A stretch of 37,808 bases of DNA from Rhizophagus sp. LPA8_4_AMF. Lineage: Eukaryota > Glomeromycota > Glomeromycetes > Glomerales > Glomeraceae. The notes beneath the pieces are model-generated. The model did not search any database. It worked only from the letters and a program-made list of their open reading frames with translations, and was not told the DNA's origin. The translations under genes were made by a program, and so were the position numbers. The stretch is taken from positions 1 to 37,808 of the forward strand of contig JADRCO010000324.1 of assembly GCA_021464525.1 (NCBI GenBank), in the 5' to 3' direction. This document shows positions 9,365 to 21,650 of this stretch, in pieces. How positions within the stretch are numbered: position 1 is the first letter of the stretch; every line of letters begins with the position of its first letter.

Positions 9365-10989
9365 TAACCGTACCCCATCCAAATGGACATAAAATGTCAA
9401 TATTTAAAGTACAGTACGTGACTCATCGAGAATTAACGCAATATTTCGGATAAAAAAAGCCATGCGCTCAATATATTAAGCTCCTACATTCTGTTAGACT
9501 TGATAATCATGGACTATACGTCCCGGTCAACGTAACCGAAGAAAAGTTTATGCATAGCACAAGCAATGTAACCAAATGATCGATTTTATCAATCAATGTA
9601 TGAACTGAGAATTGTCAAACAATTAATAACATGCGTTGCTATTGCACCGAATTTTTAACCGTCTTGTTAAGGAAATATCTGGGTTGATGAATTATCTGTT
9701 ATCAAGGTTGAAAGATCACATAATTTAGTTTTTAATAATTCCATGGTAGGTCTCAACACAAGTTTTTACATCACACACAAATTACTAATACATTAAAGGC
9801 TCCCATCCCAAAAAACTAACGATCGTAAAGGTTTGATTGGTATGATAATCGTGGAACAAATTTTATATTTACCTTCTTTTAAAGAGAATGGGTTACACAC
9901 ATTCCATTAAATGATAGTTCATTGTAGCCTCAAAAAATCGAGAAATTGTGTTTTGAAAATGTAATGGCTTGGGATATGTTGCACAGAAAGATGATGATCC
10001 GGTATGAATTTAATTCTTCAATCAAACCATCCATTCTTGTTCGTCGATGGATAATTGTTTTAAGTAGCGCTCTTTCTCATATATATTATACTTTCACGTA
10101 GTGCTGAAGCATTGAACTTGATGCCTACTTGTGCTGCTTGTGCTATTTTGAATCGCTATCTCTATTATTCAAATTTTTTTGTTTAATATATTGCCTTGTG
10201 GACTTCTGTTGACTTCTGTTAAGAATTTGACCATGGTTGATAATTTTAAATTTTTGATTTATTTCGTGCATATCGCTTCGCAAATTTCATAAGTCTCCTC
10301 TTCTTATGAGCAAGCTCAATTCGATCCTTTATAGCCGTACAGAATTCATCTAAATCGATCCCTTTTCTGTTATGAGACGGTAACAATTAAAAGCAAACAA
10401 CTTTTTTTCCATCAACAATATTTTATCTTTTCGTCCAAACAACTTAAATATTATTCGGATTAAGTTTCAATGAACTTTCAGTTTTCATAATTCATCAAAT
10501 GAACAAGAACTTGGACATGTGCAGAACATGGAATCGGAAAGTGAAATGGACGACTTCATAAGAATTCTATTGAGGTAGCACACCATAGTCGGCTACCAAT
10601 ATAGTGAATATACACGAATATAATGATTTTTAATGAAGAAGTTATATATTGATATATTTTTGAACAAATAAAATTTCTCTTTATTTTCGAAATTATAATA
10701 CAACCGAAAGAATTAGAAAGAATTTGCTAATATTTTTGAAAAAAATAAGAGAAAAGGAAACATTTTAAAGTAAAATTTCAAATATAACACCTCTTTATAT
10801 AATATACTGCACGAAGACTTGTTCAATAAATCTATTAGACGCGTTAAAAATATAAAGAATGTACTGATAATTCTCTATTACAATTAAAAAATCAAAGTAG
10901 GGAAATATCTAACGAAAACTTAAAATAAACTTTCACATTTGATGGAAAAATCGTTTTTGATAAGGGATTGGTACGTCAAGATAACTCAT

Positions 10990-12010
10990 TTTTCATTTTT
11001 ACTTCATTTGTGGTTAATTATTTATTATTATTATTATTATTACAAAGTAGTCACAGGAATGGTGCTTTCAATGAACAATGTAATATTTCAGTCAGTAATT
11101 GTGTTTAATAGTAAGCGGTACAAAAGTTTTCACATAATATTGACTTTTCCTTTTTATTAGCTTAGTCATCAAGGGATAATATTTGCTTCTAAAAAAGCTT
11201 CCTGATCTTTATCAGGTATGAAAAAATTTTGACAAATTCAGAATACTGCATGTGATGATAAATTATTTTCTCGTGCACAACTTTAGTTTGAAATGATACA
11301 CAAACTATAAAATGAATTGTTCTTTAATTGACTCGGTGTACCAACAAGGATTTATTATTATTATTATTATTATTAATCTTTCAATTTTATTAATATTCGC
11401 TAAATAAATTCCTCCCATATAATATGAATTTAATAATAAATATGACGTTTTCATTGTATATGTAATTTTTAGCAATTGCCAGAGTCATAAATTTGATGAT
11501 TACGTATATCACATGATAGTTCTTCCTCATTTACAATAAGCTAAGAAATGAATTATCGGCTAAAATATGACATAACCCAATTTCCAGGGACCTACCACAA
11601 AGTTAATCGGCAAAATAGATATATGAAAAAATCCGAAAGTCATTGACTTTGGACCATATTTTTTTTTAAAATGTTTCGTGAATATGTACAATATTATACT
11701 TGAATACGTACCATAACACAATACTTATCAAATGGGTGAAATACATAGCTTCATGTTCTTGATTTCTTTATTTATTAATATCCGTCTCTAAATTAATTCA
11801 ATTGGTTCGCGTTTTGGGTGTATTACTCGCATTTTTTTTTATTTTATTAATTAATTTATATTTTAATGTATTTATTATTAGGATCAATTATTATAATAAA
11901 TTCTTTCACATTACGTGACTTTTACAATAGAGATGACGATTTTTATTGTAGTTCATTCTAATTACAAAATCGCTTAACAATAAATACAAAATTTTTCCTT
12001 ACTTTTCTCT
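10990..12010 (+). repeat. three degenerate internal modules upstream of small gene 1
   Basis: A motif of the type AATAGRGATGRCGTTTTTATT recurs at about 11058, 11440 and 11928, spaced 382 and 488 bp. Around it are a CACATTAYGTGACTTTT-type sequence before the motif and, further upstream, TTTATTTATTAATAYCC followed by TCTAAATTAATTCAATTGG. The module therefore seems to have triplicated inside the unit before the unit itself was duplicated. (TTA)n microsatellites lie at 11022-11041 and 11352-11375. The position, ending about 150 bp before the gene, makes a promoter role possible but unproven. Confidence 0.6.
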
Positions 12011-12162
12011 TCTAATTCATTTTCCGCTAAATTTTACAAGGTTAATTTTTTTTCGTATTACCTGTTAACTGTTAACAAATGTCTCTAATTAATAAAACGT
12101 AATCAATGTTAACAAGAAATTATGTATTCTTTATCTTTGTATTTTTTTTTGTTATAGCTGTC

Positions 12163-12561
12163 ATGTCAATATAAGTTACACGTGGATTGAATCAAAACGA
12201 ATTTAATATAACCTTGCCTCCGGTTATCTCTTATGTAAGAAACCTTAGGGATGAGAATTGTCAAGAGTTCAATACGATAGTTGTTGGTGTTATTGAACTT
12301 AAAGGAAAGGTGTTTAGAATTCCACCATCAATTGAAATAATAAGTGCAACAGTTTTTGGAACCGGAACTGAACTTGGATACGTAAATCATGGAGACCAGG
12401 AACATGAATTTTCTTTTAATGTGAACGTTCCGAATTTTGGAACTCTTTACAACGGTCGCATTAGAGTTTACATGCCGGATGGAACGGCCATACGATTAGA
12501 ATACAATATCCAAATTAGAGACAGAGTAATTAATGGAGATGAACTAATATTAAATTTTTAA
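12163..12561 (+). pseudogene. small beta-rich protein gene, copy 1, with in-frame stop at codon 4
   Basis: The frame runs from an ATG at 12163 to a TAA at 12559. It aligns codon for codon at its start with the copy at 28128: MSTQIIRGENENEFNIT there corresponds here to MSI, then a TAA, then VTRGLNQNEFNIT. The stop at codon 4 replaces CAA of the sister copy. The following 128 codons are open and fully conserved (NCQEF, FRIPPSIEI, FGTGTELGY, FNVNVPNFGTL, INGDELILNF), at roughly 60% identity to copy 3. No ATG follows until late in the frame, so it is either a recent pseudogene, uses a non-ATG start such as the TTG at 12187, or is spliced past the stop (a T-rich tract with TTATAG lies at 12141-12157, and another AG at 12174-12175). 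The protein lacks a signal peptide and membrane segments. The family is unknown to me, and alternating strands suggest a beta-sandwich. Confidence 0.75.
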
Positions 12562-12752
12562 GATAGTCGGTCCTATTTGGCCGCGTTGATTAAATTCCTT
12601 TGAAATACAATCTCAAAATTCTAACGCCCACGGTGTGTCGGTTAATTATATTTTTGATTTCATTTTTACAGTATACATCATATATTTATAATAATTAATC
12701 TTCGACAAAAAGTTGTAACAAATTATTTTTATGTAAAAGTCTTATTGTTAAA

Positions 12753-12758
12753 AATAAA
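12753..12758 (+). terminator. polyadenylation signal of small gene 1
   Basis: AATAAA lies 192 bp after the stop codon, in a block (TTTTATGTAA..GTCTTATTGTTA) kept in all three units. Confidence 0.6.
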
Positions 12759-14450
12759 TTTGATCTTATTATTTCTTCAAATATAAAAATGAATTAATTG
12801 ACTAAATTCTGACAGAACCGACATAGCAAATTTCTTCAACAAGTCAAGAAAATTTCGATATGGACCGTTTAAACGCAAAAGAAATAACATGTTAAATTTT
12901 TGTCAATAGGAACTTTCGAAGAATTAACTCGTTTAACCAACACGATCTGGGTATGTCTCTTAGTTAACATATACTGTATGACTATGCTTCCGAATTGTTA
13001 ATGAAAAAAGAACTCATTCAATTTGTAACTACTATGACTAATTACTCATTAAATTTTTCTGATAGTCATATAAGGTATGTGCAAACTCTGTATATTCGAA
13101 TTTTATTGTTCATCCTTGATTCTTCGAACGCTCTTTAATTAATCTAAATCAATTAATACACGAATTTCCGACTATAGGAACTATATCACTTTTTTCATTA
13201 CTTGATATTAACCAAGAGTATTTGAGTTTGCATCATTAATGAGCATGAATCAAAGGTAAATTTTTTCCATACATATTTATGTTCCAATGTAACTTGTTAT
13301 TAAATTATGCAATCAAGATTTAAGAAATAAAGTCAAATCACAAATCTATAAAACGATGAGGTTGAACGCTAATAGCATCTATATACCATTTTCTAGACAA
13401 AATTGGTCTTTATATCCGTGAATTTTTCTTTCCCTTATGAATCTCACTCATTATAGTATTTCTAGCTCATAACAACCATCCCATTATATATCAGTAAGTT
13501 AGATTTTCTCAATACATAGTTTCAAGATTAATAAATTTCTTAATTGCATTTTTCTAAACTAGTTCTTCATTATTTTTTCAGAGCTTCAAATAACCCGGTT
13601 ACTTGAAGATATCAAAATCCAAACAAATAAAAAAGGACGTATTTGTTCATTAAACTTTTCATTAAGGCGTAAACAAACTGGTAGTTTATTTTTTATAAAT
13701 GACAAATTTTTTGTTTATTTTTATTCATGAACATTTCATTTCTAATTGAACTCACATTAATAAATACTTCTTATATTTTAGGTTTGGTTGATAAACACTT
13801 CTTAGACAGATCTCTCACCTAGTAAGGTTTACATCTTGTACGCGATCTAACAGGCGCGAAGGAAACCCTTCTCAAAGTACACCTGAATTTATAACATCAA
13901 CATCAATTTCTTTCTCTTCTGATAAAAGGAATTGCTAAGTGACTATTCACAAAATATAAAGAATTATACCGATCAAAGCGTAGGCTTTAACTTAAGGTAA
14001 ATTTCAAATCGATTAACGTACTCTTTCTTTGTTAATTCGCTTTTTTTTTAAGTTGAAGTTAGAATTTTGTAAAATTTTATCTTTAGAAGAAAAATCTTTA
14101 ATTCTATAAAACAAAATTTTGTAGGTTATCATAATTTTCATTTCAACATACAGTAACAAACGTTATCACAAATCATGCGTTTATATAATATTCCCTTTTT
14201 CTCCAGCCGTGAATATGACATGACTGAAGTGTAAAAAAAAATATGGTGACGTAGTGAAGTGAGTATTTTTAATTCACTCATTCATTAGTAAGAAAAAAAA
14301 TAATGATTTCTACTAGTTCTTTGATCATTAAATTACCATATAAATACGGCTGATCGTCAAAAATCAGATGTTTTAGCAAGTTTAGTTAAGCGTCGCAGCT
14401 CACTGGCGTCGCCCGGAAAAAATATTAGGCGGATTTTATTTTCACATGAC

Positions 14451-14822
14451 TTCGGATACTGATTTCCGGTTGTTATATTTATTATCAAACCTTCGTCTCT
14501 CTTTTTTTTCTTTTTATTATGTATGCCATAATGTTGAACTAACAAAATAAAGTGTCATGTTTTCAAAATATGAAATATTTCTAAATGAAAAGGGTTTTGC
14601 CTTAAAACAGCTCGCTAAAAAACTAAAGATATATATTACTGAAGCCCTTTTAATTCCTTTATATAAAACTAAATGAATTTTACGAAGGAGAAAACGAGAA
14701 GTTAAGCATAGTAAACTTTCATCTTTTCTTGAGAAAAGATGGATCGTCAATGAAAATTATGAAATTGAAATTGCCCATCACATTTTACATTATATCTCAG
14801 AGGGTGATGAATATTAATATTC
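14451..14822. other. spacer between unit 1 and the decayed small gene
   Basis: Minus-strand frames of 62 and 77 codons in this area have compositions expected of random AT-rich sequence and no counterpart in the sister units, so I reject them. Nothing else was seen. Confidence 0.4.
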
Positions 14823-15321
14823 ATGGATTTACCAGGACAAGAACCAAAAAAAGAGGTAAAATGTAATTCATTTAATATAATTATGTACGGTAGATGACTT
14901 AATTATTATTTTTACATTACAGATATAATGGATGGAAGTTATTCGCAAATTGGTTAATGTATTTTGCTAGGAAAATTCTCAAAATAATAAAATGAGCGTT
15001 CCATTAACTCAAGATTCAATTGTTGAAAATGATTTTTTATTGAAAGTGATGAAGAGGGAGATATACATATGAAGCATATTTGACTTATTTACATGGAATC
15101 TTGGACCAAGTATTTATAATTTTATATATCATGAGAATTTTGTATGTAGCTTTAATTGCATTTCAATCTTTATTAATTTCTAATTGCAGGTCGTAACGAA
15201 CCAAAGAACATTTATGGTTAAAAAATGTTCGCCCAAATTGAAAAAAATGAATATTGACATTATGATACTAGAAAATAGTAGAATGATGGCAAAAACGTGG
15301 CAAGGTCTAATAATAATATAA
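14823..15321 (+). pseudogene. decayed small gene with a possible HMG-box segment
   Basis: An ATG at 14823 opens MDLPGQEPKKE, followed directly by GTAAAATG and, 67 bp on, a TTACATTACAG acceptor at 14922. Downstream, coding-like pieces include MSVPLTQDSIVEND, ESDEEGDI and YEAYLTYLHGILDQ, in more than one frame. After a second acceptor (CTAATTGCAG, ending 15189) the segment 15190-15321 reads TNQRTFMVKKCSPKLKK and then ENSRMMAKTWQGL to a stop. The spacing NxRxF...ILENSRMMAKTWQ resembles the first two helices of HMG-box proteins, a family greatly expanded in Rhizophagus, but the third helix is absent and the match is weak. Frame changes and a stop after the first intron indicate decay. Confidence 0.4.
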
Positions 15322-15477
15322 TGTATTAGGATAATAATCAAATTTTATAATTGTAATAAAAAAACATTTGAATTCTTCTATATTAAAAATTGGAATCATA
15401 ATTATAAATCATTTCTATTGCTTTATTATATGATATTTATCGATAATCAAGTGTACGGCTACCATTTTTTCCGCGAC
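15322..15477. other. spacer before unit 2
   Basis: AT-rich spacer; nothing recognised. Confidence 0.4.
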
Positions 15478-17129
15478 GCTAGGGTTGTTTACGTAGCTCA
15501 TCGAGAATTAACGTATTTCGGATGAAAAAAAACCGCGCGCTCAATATATTAAACTCATGCTGCAATCTGTAAACTTGATAATCATGGACTATACGTTCCG
15601 GTTAACGTACCCGAAGAAAGATATATGTATGGCCCAACCAATGCGACCAAATAATCGATTTCATCAATCAATATGTAAACTGAGAGTTAATGACGCAATT
15701 AATAACGTGTGTTGCTGAAATGAAGGTTCAACGTTTGATTATTACGTCTCGAATTTTTATCTTCATATTAAGGAAATATGGTGAAGTTGGAAAGTTGAAA
15801 AATCACGGAATTTAGTTTTGTTAAAAGCTCCAATAATAATTCAGATGTCTAACCCATGGTAGGATCTTAACATGTTTTATAACAAACATATTCTATTAGT
15901 TATATTAAAAGTTCCCAATCCAAAAACTAACGATCGTAAAGGTTTTGATTGATATGATAACTCTGAAACAAACTAACTTTACATTTGACTAGATTTTTGC
16001 TCCATCTCTCAAATCCAATGACTTCTTAACACACGATCCATTAAGCGATGGTTCATTGTAGCCAAAAAGAATCGAGTAATTTTTTTAAACCGTGATAACG
16101 TGGGATATGTTGCACAAAAAGATTTGATCTGGTATGAATATAATAATTAATTTTCATTGACTAATCTTTTCAATCTTTTATGTAGATGGTGGAGCATGGA
16201 ACTCAGTGTTTCTTGTTCCACTTTGACTCGCTTTCTCTATTACTCAGATTTAAAAATCTTGTAGGCTTTTGCTAAGAATTAGATAACGGCTGATAATTTT
16301 AATTTCTGTCACTTTTTGATTTCTTTCGTGATTCTATCGCTTCGCAAATTTCACAAGTCTCTTCTTCTTATGAACAAAGTCTTATAATCGTATAGAATTC
16401 ATCTAAATCCGAATTCTTTATCTGTTATGAAACGATAACAGGTAATGAACTTTTTCAGTTTATCAACAGTATCTTTTTCTTTCGTTCAAAATTTAAATTA
16501 ATTCTAATGAACTTTCAGTCCTCGTACAATAAATCCATCATATGAACAAGAACTTGGACATGTACGATACATGCGAAATGGTCGACTTCATAAGAATTCG
16601 ATTGAGGTAGCACACCATAATCATTAATCAGCTTACCATTGTGCACGTATACAATGATTTTTGATTCTTTTCAATAATGTAAGAAGAAGTCATATATTGA
16701 GATATTATCGAGAAAAATAAAAATTTTCTTTTGAAAATCTAAGTACAAAATAAAAACTAAAAAGAATTACACTAGTATGAAAAAAGAGAGAAAAAAGGAA
16801 AATTTTAAAATAAAATTTGAAATACTATAAAACACCTCTTTATGTAATATATTGCGTTAATAAATCTATTAGACGCGTTAAAATATAAAGAATGTACTGA
16901 TAATTCTTTATTACAATTAAAAATAAAATAAAATAAAATAGGGGAATCTAATGAAACAAGATATCCATATTTTTAACAAAAGTGATTCTTTCATCAATAT
17001 GAGTTTATTTCAGTTTTGTTAAGTTGATTTGCAAATAATAATAACTAAATACGCCCGTCAACAATAAAATATAGAAATGGTCATATTTATTTCTAAATAA
17101 ATTCCATTGGTTCATAAAAGTAACTCGCA

Positions 17130-18210
17130 TTTTTATTTTTAAATCATTTCAAATAAGTGGTTATTTATTTACTATTTATTATTATTATAAAGTAATCAAT
17201 TTTTTTCCTTTTTTGATCAATAATTCTTCTTTCATATTATGTGATCTTAAAATTCTATAATAGGAATGGTGCTTTCCCTGGACAATATGTATTCTTCCAA
17301 TTATCAAACGTTTAATAGGGAATAGAACATTTACCTTTTTCTTTTTGTTATTAGCTTAGTCATCAAGGGATAATATTTGCTTCTAAAAGCTTCCTGATCT
17401 TTATCAATTATGAAAAATTCAGAAAAAGTTAAATATATGGTTATGCATGTGATGATAAATCATTTTCTCGTGCACAACTTTGTTGAAATGATACACAAAC
17501 TATAAAATGAATTGTTTACTTTATTTATTAGTATCCACCTTTAAATCAATTCAATGGACTTGCAAGGTACTCAATTATCAATTTATAGTGTATTAATTGT
17601 TATTATTAATCTTTTAAATTTTTATTTTTTTTATGATCACTATTAGCTAAAAAAAATTCTATCTTTAATAATAAAGATGGCGTTTTAATTGTATATGTAA
17701 TGTTTTAGCGATTGTCAAAAGTCTAAAGATATGATAGTAGTATCCCATGATGGCTTTTCCCCAACAATTACGTGATGCTTCATTTACAATAAGGAAATAT
17801 CTGCTAAAGTATGGCGTAATACATTTTCCAGGGACCTATTACAAATTAATTGCAAAATTGATATATGAAAAGTCCGAATTTAGAGAAAGTCATTATAATA
17901 AACCTTGAGACAATATTTTAAAAAGTGATTTTGTACAATATTATACCCGGGTACGGTATCATAGCACAATACTTATCAAATAGTGAAATATCTCCACGAT
18001 CTTGACTTCTTTATTTATTAATACCCGTCTCTAAATTAATTCAATTGGATCGCGTTTTTAGACATTTTTTTATTAATTGTTTAATTTAATTAATTTATGC
18101 TTAATTTTTATTATTAAGATCAATAATTATAATTGACTCTCTTACACTACGTGGCTTTTACAATAGAGATGGCGTTTTTTTATGTGTTTATTCTAATTAT
18201 CAATAAATAC
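17130..18210 (+). repeat. three degenerate internal modules upstream of small gene 2
   Basis: The same motif as in unit 1 lies at about 17268 (AATAGGAATGGTGCTTT), 17683 (AATAAAGATGGCGTTTT) and 18163 (AATAGAGATGGCGTTTT), spaced 415 and 480 bp. The flanking CATATTATGTGATCTT and CACTACGTGGCTTTT sequences and the TTATTAATACCCGTCTC lead-in are also shared. Confidence 0.6.
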
Positions 18211-18362
18211 AGAGCTTTTCCTTAACCTCTTCTGATTCATTATCGCTGGAGATAAATTTTACAAGGTTAATTATTTTCGTATTATGATATGTTTTAATAA
18301 ATAAAACGTAATTAATGTTAACAAGAAATTTATGTATTCCCTTTATATAGTCGATATCTACC

Positions 18363-18737
18363 ATGTCGAAAGAATTCAATATTACTATTACACCAACTGA
18401 CGAGCCTAAACAAAAAGAGTATGGTGATAAAACCTGTAAAGGATTCACTATCACCATTATGAATTTAATAAAGTTAAGTGGTAAAATATACCAAAATCCA
18501 CCAAAGTTTGAAATGTCAGGTATCGACATTGTTTCTAATGCAAACCTCGGTAATATTAATGGAAAATTGGAGGATACCATCTTTCTAAACTTCAATGTTC
18601 CGAACGCCGCTGAACCCTTTTTAGAAGGAAGAGTCAACTTTTACCTGCGGGAGGAAAAAGCAGTATATTTAAGATATGTACTAACAGGTAACAGAGAAAT
18701 TACTGGAGATGTGGAATTATTTTATTTTGAAGGATAG
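18363..18737 (+). CDS. small beta-rich protein, copy 2 (124 residues), family unknown
   Basis: The ATG start (MSKEFNITITPTDEP) lies at the same place relative to the shared FNIT segment as in the other copies, but this protein lacks their STQIIRGENEN-type N-terminal extension. Conserved points are EFNIT, the single family cysteine in TCKGF, L.GK with PPKFEM, LGNINGKLE, FLNFNVPNA, a G followed by an RV strand, and the C-terminal TGDVEL. Overall identity to copy 3 is about 40% by eye, clearly less than the copy 1-copy 3 match. The frame is unbroken and ends FEG, so this copy looks functional. It has no signal peptide, membrane segment or cysteine pairs, suggesting a soluble intracellular protein. 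Frames on the opposite strand are shadows. No known domain was recognised. Confidence 0.8.
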   Translation: MSKEFNITITPTDEPKQKEYGDKTCKGFTITIMNLIKLSGKIYQNPPKFEMSGIDIVSNANLGNINGKLEDTIFLNFNVPNAAEPFLEGRVNFYLREEKAVYLRYVLTGNREITGDVELFYFEG

Positions 18738-18904
18738 TACATTTATTTTAGCCGAATTCATTTAAATTAATTTCAAAACTCTTTTGCCTGATTAACGCCT
18801 CTAGTTAATTATATTTTTTTCATTTTACTTCATATATATATTATTTTTCTGTTAATTTTCAAAGATTGTATTAAATTATTTTTATGTAATGTCTTATTGT
18901 TATA

Positions 18905-18910
18905 AATAAA
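18905..18910 (+). terminator. polyadenylation signal of small gene 2
   Basis: AATAAA lies 167 bp after the stop, preceded by TTTTATGTAATGTCTTATTG, the block kept in all three units. Confidence 0.6.
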
Positions 18911-21100
18911 ATTGGTCATATTTATTTCTTAAAAATTATTAATTCGTTGGTATACTTTTAGTTAACGAGGATACATGTTTTTACTTCCGATTTATTAACG
19001 ATTTTTTAACTTTTATCAAACTATTATGACAAGGATCAATCACCCAATTTTTCAGGTGCTAGTCTTAAGGTACGTGTTATTCACTTCTGATTCTTCCAAC
19101 GATTTTTAATTTCAGTATAGTAACCTTAATCAATTGATGCAAGAATTTCTACTTCGCATGAAACGATCATAGGAACTATTACTAGTATACTTCTTTTTTC
19201 GCTGTTTGTTATTATCCAAGATTTGAGTTTGTATCATTAATGAAAACTGTACCACGAACAAAATCTAGGTAAAGCTTTTCTATAAATACTTTCAATGTAA
19301 TTTTTTATTAATCTTAGATCATGCAATCAAAGATTCAAGAAATTGTGAAACATACAAATTAAGCAGAACGTGTACTTAATAACATTTCTAGATAGAACGG
19401 GTTTTATATCTGCAACCTACCCTTTCTTATTAATTTCATCCATAATAGTATATTTCGAAATTCCTGATTCATGCCCATATAAATCATTTCGCGACCGGTA
19501 AAGTAAATTAAATTTCCTCTGTATATAAAGACTAATAAATAAATTTCTTAAATTCCTTTTTTTCCAATCTCAATCTTCATTATTTTATAGAGCTTTAAAG
19601 ATCAAAGTCCTAATAAATGAACAAGGAAGTATTTTCTCAACAACTTTTCATCAAGTTGTAAATAAACCGTTTGATAAGCAAAGTGACGTAGTGGATCTTT
19701 TTTAAATAGTTAATTTTTCGTTTTATTTATTTATTGATAAAATATTAAAATATAAAAAAACGTTTATCAAAATCGATTAATAAAAACTTAATATTATTTT
19801 AGGATTGGTATACTTATGACTGAGACGAATGATGATACTAAACACTACTTAAACAGGGCTCTCACCTAGTACACCTTGCGCGCGACCTAATAGATACGAA
19901 GTCAACGCACACCTGAATTTATATCAAAATTTCTTTGATAAGAGATTATATGCAGTTATTATAACGACCAAGCGTAGACTTTAACTGTTAAGTAAAATTT
20001 ATTTGTTAATTCGCTTTTCTTTAAGTATTTCAAGTGTTAAATTTTATTAGACGAAATTTTGTAAATCACAGATTTAAATTAATCAAAATTTTATTAGGTT
20101 ATCAAAATAACTCATTTCAACATAACCACGTTCCAAACTTCCAATCATGGTTTATAATATTCCCCTTTTAGAGAAGTGAGTTTTTTAATTTACTCGTTAG
20201 TATGAGAGTAGATATTGCAAATAGACGAATTTATCATGTGAGAAAATTTTGCATAGAATTTTATAGGATGGTATAGTGAAATTACCATAGAAATACGGTA
20301 ACAGTTAAATCAGTCGATCATCAAAACAAAAATGAAATATCATGTGATTTAGCATAGTTTTGTATTGGATTTATTAATATTACATGTACTGTATATGACT
20401 ATATGTATCATATACATTTTTGACACAAAAAAGCCCAGATTAGAAACATGATCTACAAAATGTATTTTAATTATTCTTTCAACTTTATTAATGTTTAGTG
20501 GTATTAACTTAGAAAAATTATCATCATATTCAATAAGCGGCAAGATATTACCAATTTTTGCTTGAACCAGGCAATATCTTCAAAAATTGTATTTATCGTT
20601 ATAGCCTGTTTCGAATTAACATTTTTCTTTTTGTAATAAAAGTAATACTTTATAATAAAAAGGAATGTTATTTAAACGAAAGGATGATGTTGATTAAATA
20701 TCTCATTTATGTACGTATATATTGTAGATGCTAAGCAATTATCCAATTAAATCCGCTTTTTTTAGGCTGAGATTAGAAAATGGATTATATAAACAGTCAT
20801 AAATAGGTAAAATCAGTTACGTTATCTTGCTTTCATGTGAAAAAAAAATAGTTTTTTGTTAATAAAATAATTATGACGAAAAAAAAATATGAAATATAAA
20901 TTTATTTCAAAAGAAACTATCACAAAAATATGTATAACAAAAAAAATGTGTTGACATATTTAAATGTAAATAAATCTTGTTACAAAGTACTGTAAACGTT
21001 TTTTGATCGACATAAAATCAAGAATTGGCACTTTTAAAGATCGACAGACATCATTTTTCTTAACTCGTCATTTCCTTTTGCAAAAACACTACCTTCGTTT

Positions 21101-21650
21101 ATTCCAATTTATTTACAAAAGTCGTAAATTCTGTTTTAATGTCAAATTACAAAATTAAAGTAAATAAATAAAATAAATAAAGGATTTTTAAGATATAAAA
21201 TATAATGTTATTGCAAAGTTATTTTAAAACTTTTTTTAAAATTCGTGCGTAAATAAAATAAATAAATAATTTTGTTAGCGAATTAAAAATATTCTTGAAT
21301 AAAAATTAGAAATTAATTCTTTAACGTCAGGAATTTCTAATTACCTTAGGATTTAAATTTGGATTATGATATATTATAAAATTAATTAAACATTTATTAA
21401 TTATTGTAACAAAAATTTAATAATTATTTTACGTACCGTAATTCTGTAAGTATCAAAATGATTTTGTTGTAGCATTATTTTTTCGTCATTATAATCATTT
21501 TGAGCCATTAATCAATAATAAATTATCCATCTACCATCCATTGAATTTATTTGTAGCCTGTTAATTATATAATTAAATATTCGTTATTCATCGGTAATAA
21601 TATTTTCATATATTACGACGGAAGTAAATTATTGTACCTTCAAAATCTGA
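21101..21650. other. region downstream of the kinase-like gene
   Basis: The sequence is AT-rich. On the minus strand near 21570-21515, an acceptor-like AACAG is followed by a short frame (NSMDGRWIIYY, then TGA) that may be a further 3' exon of the kinase-like gene. Nothing else was seen. Confidence 0.3.

Larger units (their letters stand above)
9365..14450 (+). repeat. tandem unit, copy 1 (of three 5-6 kb segmental duplicates)
   Basis: This segment aligns block by block with 15478-21100 and 25760-31560 in the same orientation. Landmarks in order include TCATCGAGAATTAACG (9424), an ACTTGATAATCATGGACTAT block (9497), the GAATTCATCTAAATC block (about 10343), a GAATTCTATTGAGGTAGCAC-like block (about 10562), GACGCGTTAAAA (about 10838) and AGCTTAGTCATCAAGGGATA (11159). 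They continue with the small gene (12163-12561), a polyadenylation block (about 12730), a TCTCACCTAGTAAGG block (about 13812) and ATTACCATATAAATACGG near the right end. Apart from the small gene I see no conserved reading frame, because indels are common throughout. The unit boundaries are approximate. Confidence 0.85.
15478..21100 (+). repeat. tandem unit, copy 2
   Basis: Landmarks match unit 1 closely: TCATCGAGAATTAACG (15499), ACTTGATAATCATGGACTAT (15573), the GAATTCATCTAAATC block (about 16396), GACGCGTTAAAA (about 16872) and AGCTTAGTCATCAAGGGATA (17354). These continue with the small gene at 18363, CTCTCACCTAGTA (about 19859) and ATTACCATAGAAATACGG (about 20280). Its right end continues past that of unit 1 and matches unit 3 through AATATGAAATATAAATTTAT (about 20887) and a TTTTGATCGACATAAAA block (about 21001). 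In the non-coding flank upstream of the gene, units 1 and 2 resemble each other more than either resembles unit 3. Confidence 0.85.

Noticed and set aside
10939-11160. 73-codon plus-strand frame containing a tyrosine run
   Set aside because: The tyrosines are a translated (TTA)n microsatellite, and units 2 and 3 do not keep the frame.
14357-14750. Two overlapping minus-strand frames (62 and 77 codons)
   Set aside because: There is no conservation in sister units and no domain.
18200-18637. 145-codon minus-strand frame
   Set aside because: It is antisense to small gene 2, and the equivalent frame is not kept in the sister units.
20349-20543. 64-codon minus-strand frame
   Set aside because: It lies in the non-coding part of unit 2 and is broken in unit 3.
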